From Mycolicibacterium cosmeticum (GTDB lineage: Bacteria; Actinomycetota; Actinomycetes; Mycobacteriales; Mycobacteriaceae), in NCBI RefSeq assembly GCF_000613185.1, contig NZ_CCBB010000001.1, positions 2,790,001-2,854,000 on the forward strand: a stretch of 64,000 bases of DNA, read 5' to 3'. Positions 8,858 through 19,581 of this stretch are shown in pieces. Position numbers and translations under genes: made by a program. The notes beneath the pieces are model-generated. The model did not search any database, had not been told where the DNA came from, and saw only the letters and a list, made by a program, of their open reading frames with translations. Positions within the stretch are counted from its first letter, which is position 1, and the number at the start of each line of letters is the position of its first letter.

Positions 8858-8928
8858 GGTCCTACTCCTGTTCGTACGGTGCACCCCGGTGGCGCGCGCA
8901 CAACGGGATTGCCCGCTGGGAGCGGACT

Positions 8929-9669
8929 TCAAACCGGCCCGGCACTGTCGAGGGGCTTTCGTTCGGTCAATCGCGCGGCGATCTCCTTCACCGGCGTGTT
9001 GGACTCTTGCGACACCCGGCGCAACAGTTCGAAGGCGCGCACGGCGTCGACGTCGAAGCGTTCCATGAGAATGCCTTTGGCCTGCCCGATCAGGTCCCGG
9101 CTGGCCAGGGCCGACTCGAACTGCTGCTGACGGTTCACCGCCACCAGCGCGACGGCCGCATGGGTGGCGAGCATGGCGCCCAAGGCCTCCGGTTCCGCCG
9201 TGAACGACCCCGTACCGAACCCGAACAGGTTCAGCGCGCCGCTGTCGACGCCCACGGTGTACAGCCGGAACGACATCACGCTGAGCACCCCCTCGGCTAT
9301 CGCGATCTCGCTGAACCGCGGCCACCGGCCGTCGTGGCGCAAGTCGTTGCACCGCACGATGACGTCACGTTCGGCGGCGTCCACGCAGGGCCCCTCGCCG
9401 GTTTCGCGTTGCGCGTGGTCCAGCATCCTGGCGACATCCGAAGTCGCTGCCACCGAATTGAACTCGCCGTTCTCGATGACCAGGATGCCGGCACAGTCGA
9501 CGCCGTCGATCATCGCGACCGCGGCCTCGGTCAGCTCCGACAGCGTCTCGGCGACCGGCTTGCGCCCGTCGGCGGCGGTGGCCGCGAGATCCGCCATCGC
9601 CGCGGCGATGGCGTCGTCGTAACTGTGCGTCACCGCACCGGGTCCTGCCTCATCCGCCCACCCTCTCAC
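8929..9669 (-). CDS. GAF-ANTAR domain regulator
   Basis: A 246-residue protein with an N-terminal GAF sensor (about residues 35-185; EAAVAMIDGVDCAGILVIE, then TGEGPCVDAAERDV) and a C-terminal ANTAR three-helix domain (SRDLIGQAKGILMERFDVDAVRAFELLRRVSQESN). ANTAR domains bind tandem stem-loops in RNA and cause antitermination. The GTG at 9669 overlaps the last base of the upstream AraC gene's stop, so the pair is translationally coupled; a longer start would run into araC. The GAF ligand is unknown. Confidence 0.85.
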   Translation of the reverse strand: MRGWADEAGPGAVTHSYDDAIAAAMADLAATAADGRKPVAETLSELTEAAVAMIDGVDCAGILVIENGEFNSVAATSDVARMLDHAQRETGEGPCVDAAERDVIVRCNDLRHDGRWPRFSEIAIAEGVLSVMSFRLYTVGVDSGALNLFGFGTGSFTAEPEALGAMLATHAAVALVAVNRQQQFESALASRDLIGQAKGILMERFDVDAVRAFELLRRVSQESNTPVKEIAARLTERKPLDSAGPV

Positions 9670-10658
9670 TAACCGCGCAGCGTCACGTGCGGACTCACAC
9701 CGTACGTTTCGCGATAGAGCACCGCGAACCGGCCGGTGTGGCTGAATCCCCACCGCCGCGCCACCTCCGACACCGTCGTGGTGCCCCGATGTGCGGCAGC
9801 CAGGTCGAGATGGGCCCGCTGCAGCCGGACCCGGCGCAGGTGTTCGGTCGGCGTCTCGTCGAGGTGTTTGCGAAACAGGTACTGCACCGCACGCGGGGAC
9901 AGATGCACCGCCCCCGCGATCTCCTGCACACCGATCTCGTCACGAGCGTTCTCGGCGATGAAGAACAGCGCACGGCGCAACGAGATCGGGAGGTCGGGAT
10001 CGTGCACCGCCGGCACATTCGCCGAATCCGTCGGCGCGAAACACGACAGCACCGCCGCGGCCAGCACCCGGCCCGACGCGTCCACCACCGGACGCGGGCT
10101 GCCCACCGCGAGCGTCTCGACGACGTAGTTGACGCTGCGGGTCCACGCTTCGGTGAGCGCGGGAGTGGCCGGCGTGGGTTCCAGCATGCGCAGCGGATCA
10201 CCGCGCCGCGGCAGGTATTCATCGGCCGTCCGCTGCAGCAGCCACGGCTCCAGGGTGAGCACCTGCACCGTGCCGTGATCCACCTGCAGTGACCAGTCCC
10301 GATCCGGGTGCGCCAGTACCGGTCGGCCGGGCTGCACCGCGAAGCCCCCGGGCAGCCGGGCAGCGCCGTCGAGCAAGGTCCCGATCATCACCCCCGCCAG
10401 TGGCGCGGCGCCGACCCGGGCGCGGCGCTCCACGGTGATCTCGTCGACCGCGAAACCGAGGGCGGCGCTGCGCAGATGGCGCAGGCCGTGCCCGGGGAGC
10501 AAGCCTTCGACACGCAGGGCTCCGTCGGGGATACCGTCGAGGGGGGCGTGGTCGGCAGCGACCAAGGTCGGCGCGGGCCGCACGGCCGCCGGTGGCGGTG
10601 CTGCTCCGATGGCGCTGACGCCGGATAACCCATTCACGTTTTCGGTCCGCTCTGACAA
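9669..10658 (-). CDS. AraC family transcriptional regulator
   Basis: A 329-residue regulator. The C-terminal AraC DNA-binding domain has two helix-turn-helices: IGVQEIAGAVHLSPRAVQYLFRKHL and STVSEVARRWGFSHTGRFAVLYRETYG. The N-terminal ~200 residues resemble the AraC ligand-binding region of mycobacterial VirS/ArcR-like regulators with an LPGH-x-LRHL start. The start is probably TTG at 10658, or GTG a few codons in. It is followed without gap by the GAF-ANTAR gene. Confidence 0.85.
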   Translation of the reverse strand: MSERTENVNGLSGVSAIGAAPPPAAVRPAPTLVAADHAPLDGIPDGALRVEGLLPGHGLRHLRSAALGFAVDEITVERRARVGAAPLAGVMIGTLLDGAARLPGGFAVQPGRPVLAHPDRDWSLQVDHGTVQVLTLEPWLLQRTADEYLPRRGDPLRMLEPTPATPALTEAWTRSVNYVVETLAVGSPRPVVDASGRVLAAAVLSCFAPTDSANVPAVHDPDLPISLRRALFFIAENARDEIGVQEIAGAVHLSPRAVQYLFRKHLDETPTEHLRRVRLQRAHLDLAAAHRGTTTVSEVARRWGFSHTGRFAVLYRETYGVSPHVTLRG

Positions 10659-10876
10659 GTGTGGGCCAGTTGACGCCGGTCCCGCGCGCGAGGCGAACGG
10701 AACCGGGACGGCTTTTGCTCAGCCGGACCGAGCCAGCATACCGCCCACCACCGAGCCGTGGTTTTGCGCTCACAGCGTCGGGTACGCATTGTGCGGGCCG
10801 GGCCGCCGAAAGTGATCCACCGCGGCACCCGCGCCCGGAACTAGAGTGAGAGCACCGACGCGGAGAGCGGGCGGGC

Positions 10877-11866
10877 ATGACGGCCGACCAAGACGAACTG
10901 CGGGGCGTGGTGGCCGTAGGCGCGTCAGCCGGTGGCGTCGAGGCCCTCACGCAGATGGCGGCCTACCTTCCCGCCGAGTTACCCTTCGCGATCCTGGTGA
11001 CGTTGCACATGCCGCCCGGCATACCAAGTGTCTTGGCACGCATCTTGGACCGCGCCGGCCCCCTGCCGGCTGTCAGCGCCATCGACGGCGGGCCGCTGGA
11101 ACCGGGCTGCATCCACGTCTGCGTACCCGACCGGCACCTGCTGCTGAATGATCACCGGATGGTGCTCAGCCGGGGCCCGACCGAGAACGGCCATCGGCCT
11201 GCCATCAACGCCTTGTTCCGCTCCGCCGCGCTGGGATTCGGGCCCAGGGCCATAGGCATCCTGTTGTCCGGGGTGCTCGACGACGGTGTCACCGGACTCA
11301 AGGCGATTCAGTCGCGCGGCGGCACCACCGTCGCGCAGACGCCCGACGACGCCGCCTTTCCGGCCATGCCCTCCAACGCCATGGCCGCCGGCGCGGTCGA
11401 TCACCAGGTGCGCGCCGCCGACATCGGTGCGCTGCTGAAGCGGTTGTCCCACCGCGAAATCGAGGAAACAACCATGGACCGCGACCACAGCCTCGAGCTG
11501 GAGAACCGCATCGCGATGGCACGGCCGTATGCCACCGATTTCGACACCAACGAACTGGGTCCCCCGTCCAGCTTCACCTGCCCGGACTGCAACGGCAGCC
11601 TGTCGACCATCCGGGATGGCGGTTACCGCTGCCAGGTGGGGCACGCGTGGTCGGCCGAAGCCCTGTTGCAGGCCCGCGACCAGGAGGTGGAAGGCGCGCT
11701 CTGGGTGGCGGTGCGCAGCCTGCAGGAGAAGGCCCGGCTCGCGCGCCGGCTGGCCGCATCCGTCAGCGGGGGATTGATGCAGGACCGTTTCCGTGATCAG
11801 GCCGAAGAAGCAGAGCGCGCACTGGCGGTCCTCAGCGCACGCCTCGACCACCCGACAGACCGGTGA
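10877..11866 (+). CDS. CheB-type protein-glutamate methylesterase without receiver domain
   Basis: A 329-residue protein whose N-terminal ~190 residues are a CheB esterase. The catalytic Ser17 is in GASAGG, His44 in LHMPPG and Asp136 in SGVLDDG. The usual receiver domain is missing, so activity is not set by CheA phosphorylation. A C-terminal part (about 230-260) has C-x2-C and C-x3-GH pairs (CPDC, CQVGHAWS), as in CheB proteins of non-flagellar systems, followed by a helical tail. It heads a module with STAS-ATPase, CheR-PAS and PAS-ANTAR genes. Its stop overlaps the next start. Confidence 0.85.
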   Translation: MTADQDELRGVVAVGASAGGVEALTQMAAYLPAELPFAILVTLHMPPGIPSVLARILDRAGPLPAVSAIDGGPLEPGCIHVCVPDRHLLLNDHRMVLSRGPTENGHRPAINALFRSAALGFGPRAIGILLSGVLDDGVTGLKAIQSRGGTTVAQTPDDAAFPAMPSNAMAAGAVDHQVRAADIGALLKRLSHREIEETTMDRDHSLELENRIAMARPYATDFDTNELGPPSSFTCPDCNGSLSTIRDGGYRCQVGHAWSAEALLQARDQEVEGALWVAVRSLQEKARLARRLAASVSGGLMQDRFRDQAEEAERALAVLSARLDHPTDR

Positions 11867-12618
11867 CCGCGAGCCTACGCATCGACGGGCCCGCCCGCGG
11901 TGGGTACGGGGACTACACCCTGACGTGCGCCGGAACGCTGGACGGGTCCACCTACCGCAAACTCCGCGACATCGTCGTCAAGGCCGCCCTCGAAGAACCG
12001 CCCCTCGTCATAGTCGACGTGAACGGATTGAGCACCCCAGCCGAGTCGGCTTGGGCGGTGTTCACCAGCGCCCGCTGGCACGTCAGCACGTGGCCCGACG
12101 TGCCCATCGCCCTGGTCTGCTCCGACGCCGCCACCTGTGACACTCTGCGCCGCAACGGAATCACCCGCTATGTGCCGGTGTACCCCACGCTGTCCGCTGC
12201 CCGCGCGGCGTGTGCCGCCGACGAGCACCGGCGCCGGCAGCGAGCGCGGGCCCAGCTGCCCGCCGTCATGGGCAGCGCGAGCAGGGCGCGCCGACTGGTC
12301 GAGAGCTGGCTGACCGCCTGGGCCCGTGGGACCATGATCCCGCTGGCCGCGACCATCGCTTCCGAGTTGGTGGAAAACGCTCTGTTGCATACCGATTCGG
12401 AGCCGGCACTGATCCTGGAGTGCGAAGGCGACCAGATCACGGTGGCCGTCGAGGATGCCAGCCCGGCGCCGGCACAGCGCCGGGAGCACCCCCGGGCCGG
12501 GGCCAGTCCGGTCTCCGGATTGGCGGTGGTGTCGGCGCTGGCCAGAACCTGGGGTTGTATCCCGACCGTGTCGGGCAAGACGGTGTGGGCCGTGATGGGT
12601 CCCGAGAACGCCCTGTGA
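11863..12618 (+). CDS. STAS and anti-sigma-type ATPase fusion
   Basis: A 251-residue fusion. The N-terminal STAS-like domain (about 1-115) has the strand-helix pattern of anti-sigma antagonists (YTLTCAGTLDGSTYRKL, PLVIVDVNGL). The C-terminal GHKL ATPase of RsbW type (about 140-251) has the N-box ASELVENALLH, a VEDASP G1-like loop and an SGLAVVSALA G2 loop. Such proteins bind ATP and partner proteins in partner-switching. The start GTG at 11863 overlaps the cheB stop by 4 bp. Confidence 0.75.
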   Translation: MTASLRIDGPARGGYGDYTLTCAGTLDGSTYRKLRDIVVKAALEEPPLVIVDVNGLSTPAESAWAVFTSARWHVSTWPDVPIALVCSDAATCDTLRRNGITRYVPVYPTLSAARAACAADEHRRRQRARAQLPAVMGSASRARRLVESWLTAWARGTMIPLAATIASELVENALLHTDSEPALILECEGDQITVAVEDASPAPAQRREHPRAGASPVSGLAVVSALARTWGCIPTVSGKTVWAVMGPENAL

Positions 12619-12665
12619 CCGCGGGTAGTGTTCCGGTCACGCCCACCCGACTGAACGGTAACCCC

Positions 12666-14507
12666 ATGGAAGCCAGCACCGACGACTCGTTCGAGGCCCT
12701 GCTTCGCTACCTGCGCGATTCCCGCGGTTTCGACTTCACGGGCTACAAACGCACGTCGCTGATGCGGCGGGTCCGACACCGGATGGATCAGGCCGGCCAT
12801 ACGACGTTCGACGAGTATCTCGATGTCCTGCAGGCCAGTTCCGACGAATTCGCCGCACTGTTCAACACCATCTTGATCAACGTGACGGCGTTCTTCCGCG
12901 ACCCCGAGGCCTGGCGGTGCATCGCGGACGACGTCATCCCGCAGCTACTGGCCGAGCAGGGCCCCGACGACCCGATCCGGGTGTGGAGTGCCGGGTGTGC
13001 CTCCGGTCAGGAGGCCTACACCCTGGCCATCCTGCTGGCCGAGGCGCTGGGTCACGATGCGTTCCGGCGGCGGGTCAAGATCTACGCCACCGATGTCGAC
13101 GAGCACGCCCTCAGCGAAGCCCGGGCGGCGTCCTATGACGGACGTGCCGTCGAGTCGGTGCCGCCGGAACTGCTGGTCAACTATTTCGAGCAAGTCAACG
13201 GGCACTACGTGTTTCACAAGGACTTGCGTCGCGCCGTGATCTTCGGCCGCAACGACCTGGTTCGCGACGCCCCCATCTCCAAAGTCGACCTGCTGGCGTG
13301 CCGCAACACGCTGATGTACCTCAACGCCGAGACGCAGCGCAACGTGCTCGGCCGCCTGCATTTCGCGCTCGCCCCGAAGGGCACGTTGTTCCTCGGCCAC
13401 GCCGAGATGCTCTTGAGCCACAGCGATCGCTTCACCCCGATCGATCTGAAGAACCGGATCTTCCGTAAGGCCGTCGGCTCACACCAGGGGCTGGAACGTT
13501 TCGACCCCGCGGCCGCGCTCTACGAACGACACGGCGAACTGAACGGACTGACCACGGTGCGCGATCTGGCGTTCCGGGCCAGCCCGGTGCCCCAGATCGT
13601 GGTCACCGGTGACGACACCGTCGCGATGATCAACCAGCAGGCCGAGACGTTCTTCGGGTTGTCGGCCCGCGATATCGGCCGGCTGCTGCGGGACCTGGAG
13701 ATTTCGTATCGTCCGGTCGAGCTTCGGGCCTACGTCGAGCAGGCCAAGGTCGAGCGCCGCTCGGCGCGGATCCAGGATGTGCAGTGGCAGCGCCCGGGTG
13801 CGGAGACGGTGTGGTTCGAGATCCACATCAACCCGCTGGTCGACGCCGACAATGGGCTGTTGGGCGTGTCGATCGTGTTCTTCGACGTCACCGCGATGCG
13901 CGCGCTGCTGGACAAGGTGGTGCAGACCAACCGCCAGCTCGAGACGGCCTACGAGGAGCTGCAGTCCACCAACGAAGAACTCGAGACGACCAACGAGGAA
14001 CTGCAGTCCACGGTGGAGGAGCTGGAAACCACCAACGAGGAGCTCCAGTCCACCAACGAGGAGCTCGAGACGATGAACGAGGAGCTGCAGTCCATCAACG
14101 ACGAGCTGCACACCATCAACGACACCCTGCGCGAGCGCAGCCTGGAGCTCGACGACGCCCGCACGTTCATGGACGCCATGATCAACTCGATCCGGCTCGG
14201 GGTGGTGGTGGTGGACCGCGAGATGCGCGTGGTGGTGTGGAACCGCGGCTGCGAGGAGCTGTGGGGCCTGCGTGCCGACGAGACCACCGGGATGGTGTTG
14301 ACCACCCTGGACATCGGGCTGCCGGTACAGGAGGTGCGCCCGCTGATCGGTACCGCGTTCGTGGATCCAGACAGCACGGGTGAGGTGATCCTGGACGCGG
14401 TGAACCGGCGCGGGCGGTCCACCCGGGTGCGGGTGACCTGTTCACCGTTCCGTTCTGCGGAGGACAGTGTGCGCGGCGCGCTGCTGCTCATGGACGTTCT
14501 CGAGTAG
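12666..14507 (+). CDS. CheR methyltransferase with coiled coil and PAS domains
   Basis: A 613-residue protein. The CheR region (about 10-275) contains an alpha-helical N-domain (FDFTGYKRTSLMRRVRHRM), the SAM-binding VWSAGCASGQEAYTLAI and the conserved FFRDP and ACRNTLMYL segments. A PAS-like region follows (about 295-410), then a striking coiled coil (about 415-487) built of near-identical heptads of the type ELQSTNEELET. A second PAS domain ends the protein. The fusion matches the CheR-PAS part of CheB-CheR hybrids. A GTG at 12615 overlapping the previous stop would add 17 residues and cannot be excluded. Confidence 0.85.
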   Translation: MEASTDDSFEALLRYLRDSRGFDFTGYKRTSLMRRVRHRMDQAGHTTFDEYLDVLQASSDEFAALFNTILINVTAFFRDPEAWRCIADDVIPQLLAEQGPDDPIRVWSAGCASGQEAYTLAILLAEALGHDAFRRRVKIYATDVDEHALSEARAASYDGRAVESVPPELLVNYFEQVNGHYVFHKDLRRAVIFGRNDLVRDAPISKVDLLACRNTLMYLNAETQRNVLGRLHFALAPKGTLFLGHAEMLLSHSDRFTPIDLKNRIFRKAVGSHQGLERFDPAAALYERHGELNGLTTVRDLAFRASPVPQIVVTGDDTVAMINQQAETFFGLSARDIGRLLRDLEISYRPVELRAYVEQAKVERRSARIQDVQWQRPGAETVWFEIHINPLVDADNGLLGVSIVFFDVTAMRALLDKVVQTNRQLETAYEELQSTNEELETTNEELQSTVEELETTNEELQSTNEELETMNEELQSINDELHTINDTLRERSLELDDARTFMDAMINSIRLGVVVVDREMRVVVWNRGCEELWGLRADETTGMVLTTLDIGLPVQEVRPLIGTAFVDPDSTGEVILDAVNRRGRSTRVRVTCSPFRSAEDSVRGALLLMDVLE

Positions 14508-14594
14508 TGCGTCGGACGTACTGGGTTATCCACCGAGCGAAAAGCCAACGCGCTCGGTTCGTCTCGGGGCCGCTGGCCGTTCTACCGTGACGCC

Positions 14595-15269
14595 GTGGTC
14601 GACGACGAGCCGGCAAACCGGATGCCCCACGCGGGCAGCTTTCGTTACCTCGCCGCTTCCGACACCTGGGAGTGGTCCGACGAGTTGGCAGTGATGCACG
14701 GTTATCAACCGGGCACCGTGACGCCGACGACGGAACTGATGCTGTCGCACAAGCACCCCGACGATCGCACGACGGTGGCCGAGTTGCTGGAAAACGTCCG
14801 CAGGCATGGTGCCGCGTTCAGCAGCAGGCACCGAATCGTGGACACGGCGGGTCGCACCAGGTTGGTCGTGGTCGTCGGGGACCGGATCGTCGGCCCGGAC
14901 GGCACCCACGCCGGCACTGCCGGTTTCTACGTGGACATCACCGACGGCTTCCAGGCCGACATCCAGCAGGAGATCACCGCCGAACTGGCGGTGATCACCC
15001 CACGCCGCGCGGCCATCAATCAGGCCATCGGCATGGTGATGCTGCGTTACGGGCTGACGCCGGAGCAGGCCTTCCGCGTGTTGACCTCGCTGTCGCAGAA
15101 CGCCAACGTCAAACTGCGCGACCTCGCCGAGCGGTTGGTGGAGCAGGCCGCCGCCTCCGCCACCCCGCTGCTGACCGACTCCGCAGCAACGGTTTTCGAC
15201 GAATGGCTCAACACCGCCGGGCGGCCGCGGCGGGCCGGTTCCACCGACGAACCCGCCGCGCAGAACTGA
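14595..15269 (+). CDS. PAS-ANTAR regulator
   Basis: A 224-residue protein. A PAS fold of the PAS_3 type (about 15-120; TWEWSDELAVMHGYQPG, HKHPDDR, DTAGRTRLVVVVGDRIV, then GTAGFYVDIT) is followed by an ANTAR RNA-binding domain (RRAAINQAIGMVMLRYGLTPEQAFRVLTSLSQNANVKL). This is a common architecture in mycobacteria. The GTG start at 14595 fits the first PAS strand. It is 87 bp downstream of the cheR gene and likely part of that module; ANTAR output would be transcript antitermination. Confidence 0.85.
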   Translation: MVDDEPANRMPHAGSFRYLAASDTWEWSDELAVMHGYQPGTVTPTTELMLSHKHPDDRTTVAELLENVRRHGAAFSSRHRIVDTAGRTRLVVVVGDRIVGPDGTHAGTAGFYVDITDGFQADIQQEITAELAVITPRRAAINQAIGMVMLRYGLTPEQAFRVLTSLSQNANVKLRDLAERLVEQAAASATPLLTDSAATVFDEWLNTAGRPRRAGSTDEPAAQN

Positions 15270-15274
15270 GCTAC

Positions 15275-15724
15275 TCAGGCTGTCTTGTTGTCCCCATCCG
15301 GACCGGCGAACTGCACGATGGGCACATGCAGTTCGGCCGCGGCGAACGCTTGCTCGAGGGACGCGGTCGTGGGCACCTGGCCGGTCAGGTCGAAGCGGCG
15401 AAGCAAACGCCGGACCGCCGAGGACGGAATGACCGTCCACCGGGTGTCGGCCAGGGCGCAGCGGGCATCGAGCAGGCGCAGCGCCTCGAATCCGGAGACC
15501 GACAGATACCGGACGCCCCGCATGTCCACGATCATCGAACAGCACAGCATCGCCCGGTCCAACACCGTGTCGATCAAGCTGTCGACATTGGCCGCGTCGA
15601 CGACGCCGCCGACGGTCACCACCGTGACGGCGGGGTCGTACCACTGGGTGTCGATGGTGAGGACGGTGTCCGCGCGGACGGGTCCGCGGCGGCGCCCGTT
15701 GTCCGTTGTTCGCGTCTGCGCCAT
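15275..15724 (-). CDS. STAS domain protein (anti-anti-sigma factor-like)
   Basis: A 149-residue protein with one STAS domain: strands TVVTVGGVVDAANVDSLIDTVLD and MIVDMRGVRYLSVSGFEALRLLD, the latter containing the D-x-S/R...S loop where antagonists are phosphorylated (the Ser residues in LSVSGF). It converges with the PAS-ANTAR gene 5 bp away. It could be the substrate of the ATPase domain encoded at 11863. That is an inference from proximity. Confidence 0.8.
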   Translation of the reverse strand: MAQTRTTDNGRRRGPVRADTVLTIDTQWYDPAVTVVTVGGVVDAANVDSLIDTVLDRAMLCCSMIVDMRGVRYLSVSGFEALRLLDARCALADTRWTVIPSSAVRRLLRRFDLTGQVPTTASLEQAFAAAELHVPIVQFAGPDGDNKTA

Positions 15725-16108
15725 ATGCCACTTCCTGACTGTCGGCGACGCCCGGGCCGTGACTCAGCCGCCGGTCCGCACGTCGAGTGCTCACAAGCAA
15801 GCTGTTGGCTCAACCGCCCTCATCGTAGTGACGTAGACCACAAAATTCCACGGCGCATGTTCAGGTCTTCGGTTTGCGGATGTCCATGAGTCCGGTCGCT
15901 GAGCTGGCAGGCATACCGAACGCAAGCCTTTCCGTCGTTTGCCTGTCCGCCAGGCCGTGGCCGCCCGGCCGCGGCGTGTCCGACAAACGAAACAGCGCGC
16001 CGGTAGTCTGGCTGCGCATGCGGTACAGGTCACAGATGAGCACCGGAGTGAGAACTCCCATCACTCCACGATTCTCCGGATAGTTAGCGCTGCTACTATA
16101 TTTGTGCT
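15725..16108. other. Intergenic region without a clear gene; promoter side of the acyl-AMP ligase
   Basis: Short open frames exist here on both strands (for example 15861-16064 minus, 67 codons), but none shows a family signature or convincing ribosome site. The last 15 bases before the ligase gene hold overlapping -10-like hexamers TACTAT and TATATT (16094-16102). A start of transcription about 7 bases on would fall at or just before the ATG at 16109, so the ligase mRNA may be leaderless. Confidence 0.5.
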
Positions 16109-17941
<1,833 letters not shown>

Positions 17942-17968
17942 AAGCGGTTGGGGTTCAGAGCACCCGAC

Positions 17969-19216
17969 TCAGTACCGGCCGAACACCACCGCGGCGTTGA
18001 CGGCGCCGATGCCGAACGACGTGCTCACTGCACACCGATAGTCACCCCGGCGCGGTTGTCCGGAGACGACGTCCAGATCGAATTCCGGGTCGAGCTGGTA
18101 CAGGTTGCGCGTCGGCGGAATCACGTTGTCGCGCAAGGTTTGTACCGTCACGATCGCCTCGATGGCGCCGGTGGCGCCCATGGACTGTCCGAGCGCTGCC
18201 TTCGGGGCGTAGACGGCCGGGTGATGGCCGCCGAACACCGATCGGATGGCGGCGGCTTCCGACCGGTCGCCGTCGCGGGTGCCCGTCGCGTGCGCGTTGA
18301 CGTGGTCGACATCGGCGGGCGTCAGGCCGGCTGAGCGCAGCGCGCGCTGGATCGCCTCGCCTTCCGATTCACCCGTCGGGTCGAAGGTGCCCTCCTCGGA
18401 GGGGTCGAAGCTGAGGCCATAGCCCAGCACCCGCGCGAAGATCTGCGCCCCACGCGATTTCGCGTGTTCTTCGGTCTCGAGCACCAGCAGCGCACCGCCC
18501 TCGCTGAGCACCGTCCCGTCCCGGTCGCGGTCGAAGGGGCGGCACGCGCCCTCCGGATCGTCGTTGCGGGTGGACAGCCACCCGGCGTTACTGAAGGCCG
18601 CCAACGGCGTGGCCTCGATCCCGCTTTCCACACCCCCACAGATCGCCATGTCGGCCTCACCGAGCGCCAGCAGGCGCCAGGCCTCCCCGATGGCCGCCGT
18701 CCCGGAGGCATCGCCCACCATGGGCGTGATGACGCCCGCTTTGGCCTTGCGTTCCAGGCCCACGGCGGCCGCGGCCGCGTTGGGCATGTGCATCTGCACC
18801 GTCAGGGGCGAGGCCGCGCGCATGCCGCGGACCTGCCAGTCGTCGTACAACTCGACCAGGTCGTGGGTGGTGCCGTAGCCCTGACCGATCGCCACCGTCA
18901 GCCGACGGGCGTCGATCTCCGGGGCGCCGGCGTGCGTCCAGGCTCGGCGACCCAGCAGCGTCGCCATCTGGGTCACCCGGGTCATCCGGCGGGCCTCGAC
19001 GCGGTTGACCTGGCTGGCGATGTCCTCACGCAGCGGTCCGCCGATGTGAACCGGCAGCCCGAACTGCTCGATGAATGGATACTCCAGCTTCTCGATACCG
19101 CTGGCGCCGGCCAACAACCCGGTCCAGGTCTGTTCCGCGTCGGCAGCGATCGCCGTCGTGGAGGCGAAACCGGTCACCACGACATCGTGAAATCGGACGT
19201 TTGCATTCAACGCCAC
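17969..19216 (-). CDS. KasA-like beta-ketoacyl synthase lacking the catalytic Cys
   Basis: A 415-residue thiolase-fold protein that follows KasA/KasB along its whole length (for example ADMAICGGVESGIEA, STRNDDPEGACRPFDRDRDG, NVIPPTRNLYQLDPE). The nucleophile Cys in KasA's SACSSG is Asp169 here (VGDASG), and the second catalytic His in ALGHS is Gln344 (ALGQS). His309 (NAHATGT) and Lys339 remain. It can hardly elongate chains; it may act like a chain-length factor or decarboxylate. The start is GTG with a GGGGAGG site upstream. The first ten codons resemble a dispersed repeat. Confidence 0.85.
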   Translation of the reverse strand: MALNANVRFHDVVVTGFASTTAIAADAEQTWTGLLAGASGIEKLEYPFIEQFGLPVHIGGPLREDIASQVNRVEARRMTRVTQMATLLGRRAWTHAGAPEIDARRLTVAIGQGYGTTHDLVELYDDWQVRGMRAASPLTVQMHMPNAAAAAVGLERKAKAGVITPMVGDASGTAAIGEAWRLLALGEADMAICGGVESGIEATPLAAFSNAGWLSTRNDDPEGACRPFDRDRDGTVLSEGGALLVLETEEHAKSRGAQIFARVLGYGLSFDPSEEGTFDPTGESEGEAIQRALRSAGLTPADVDHVNAHATGTRDGDRSEAAAIRSVFGGHHPAVYAPKAALGQSMGATGAIEAIVTVQTLRDNVIPPTRNLYQLDPEFDLDVVSGQPRRGDYRCAVSTSFGIGAVNAAVVFGRY

Positions 19217-19581
19217 GTTGCCTCCCCAGGCAGCTTCACCCGGCCACACACCACTGTCGCGGGTGCCGGGCTACAACGGCGCGGCCACGGGCTGGACCGC
19301 ATGTCACCAGCAGGCTTGGCACCCGCTATCGCACGTCGGACATGACGTTAGCGCACATCCACAGGTGGCACCCAGGCTCTGGACGCCGGTTCCGTCGGTC
19401 GACGGACGGCCGGGTTGGTTCGTATCCCACCACCTCCACACCCCGGGGTACATTGGTGGCCGTCGCGAAAAGCGATCGGACCCCCGGTCGTCGATACGGT
19501 GCTCAGGCCATCGGTCTCAGCCGCCCAGCGTCTTTTCAAGAATGGCTCGACACTCGTCGGGCCATGACCGAGGAGCGCTGA
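19217..19581. other. Intergenic region without a clear gene
   Basis: No protein with family features was found here. On the plus strand an open frame runs directly to a TGA that touches the ATG of the monooxygenase gene. Its last 18 codons (ending with WLDTRRAMTEER) could be the tail of a decayed upstream gene, but I cannot name it. The region must hold the promoters of both the KAS-like gene (minus) and the monooxygenase gene (plus). Confidence 0.4.

Noticed and set aside
15861..16064. 67-codon open frame on the minus strand upstream of the acyl-AMP ligase
   Set aside because: No family features and composition like non-coding GC-rich sequence. A weak GGAG near its start is not enough.
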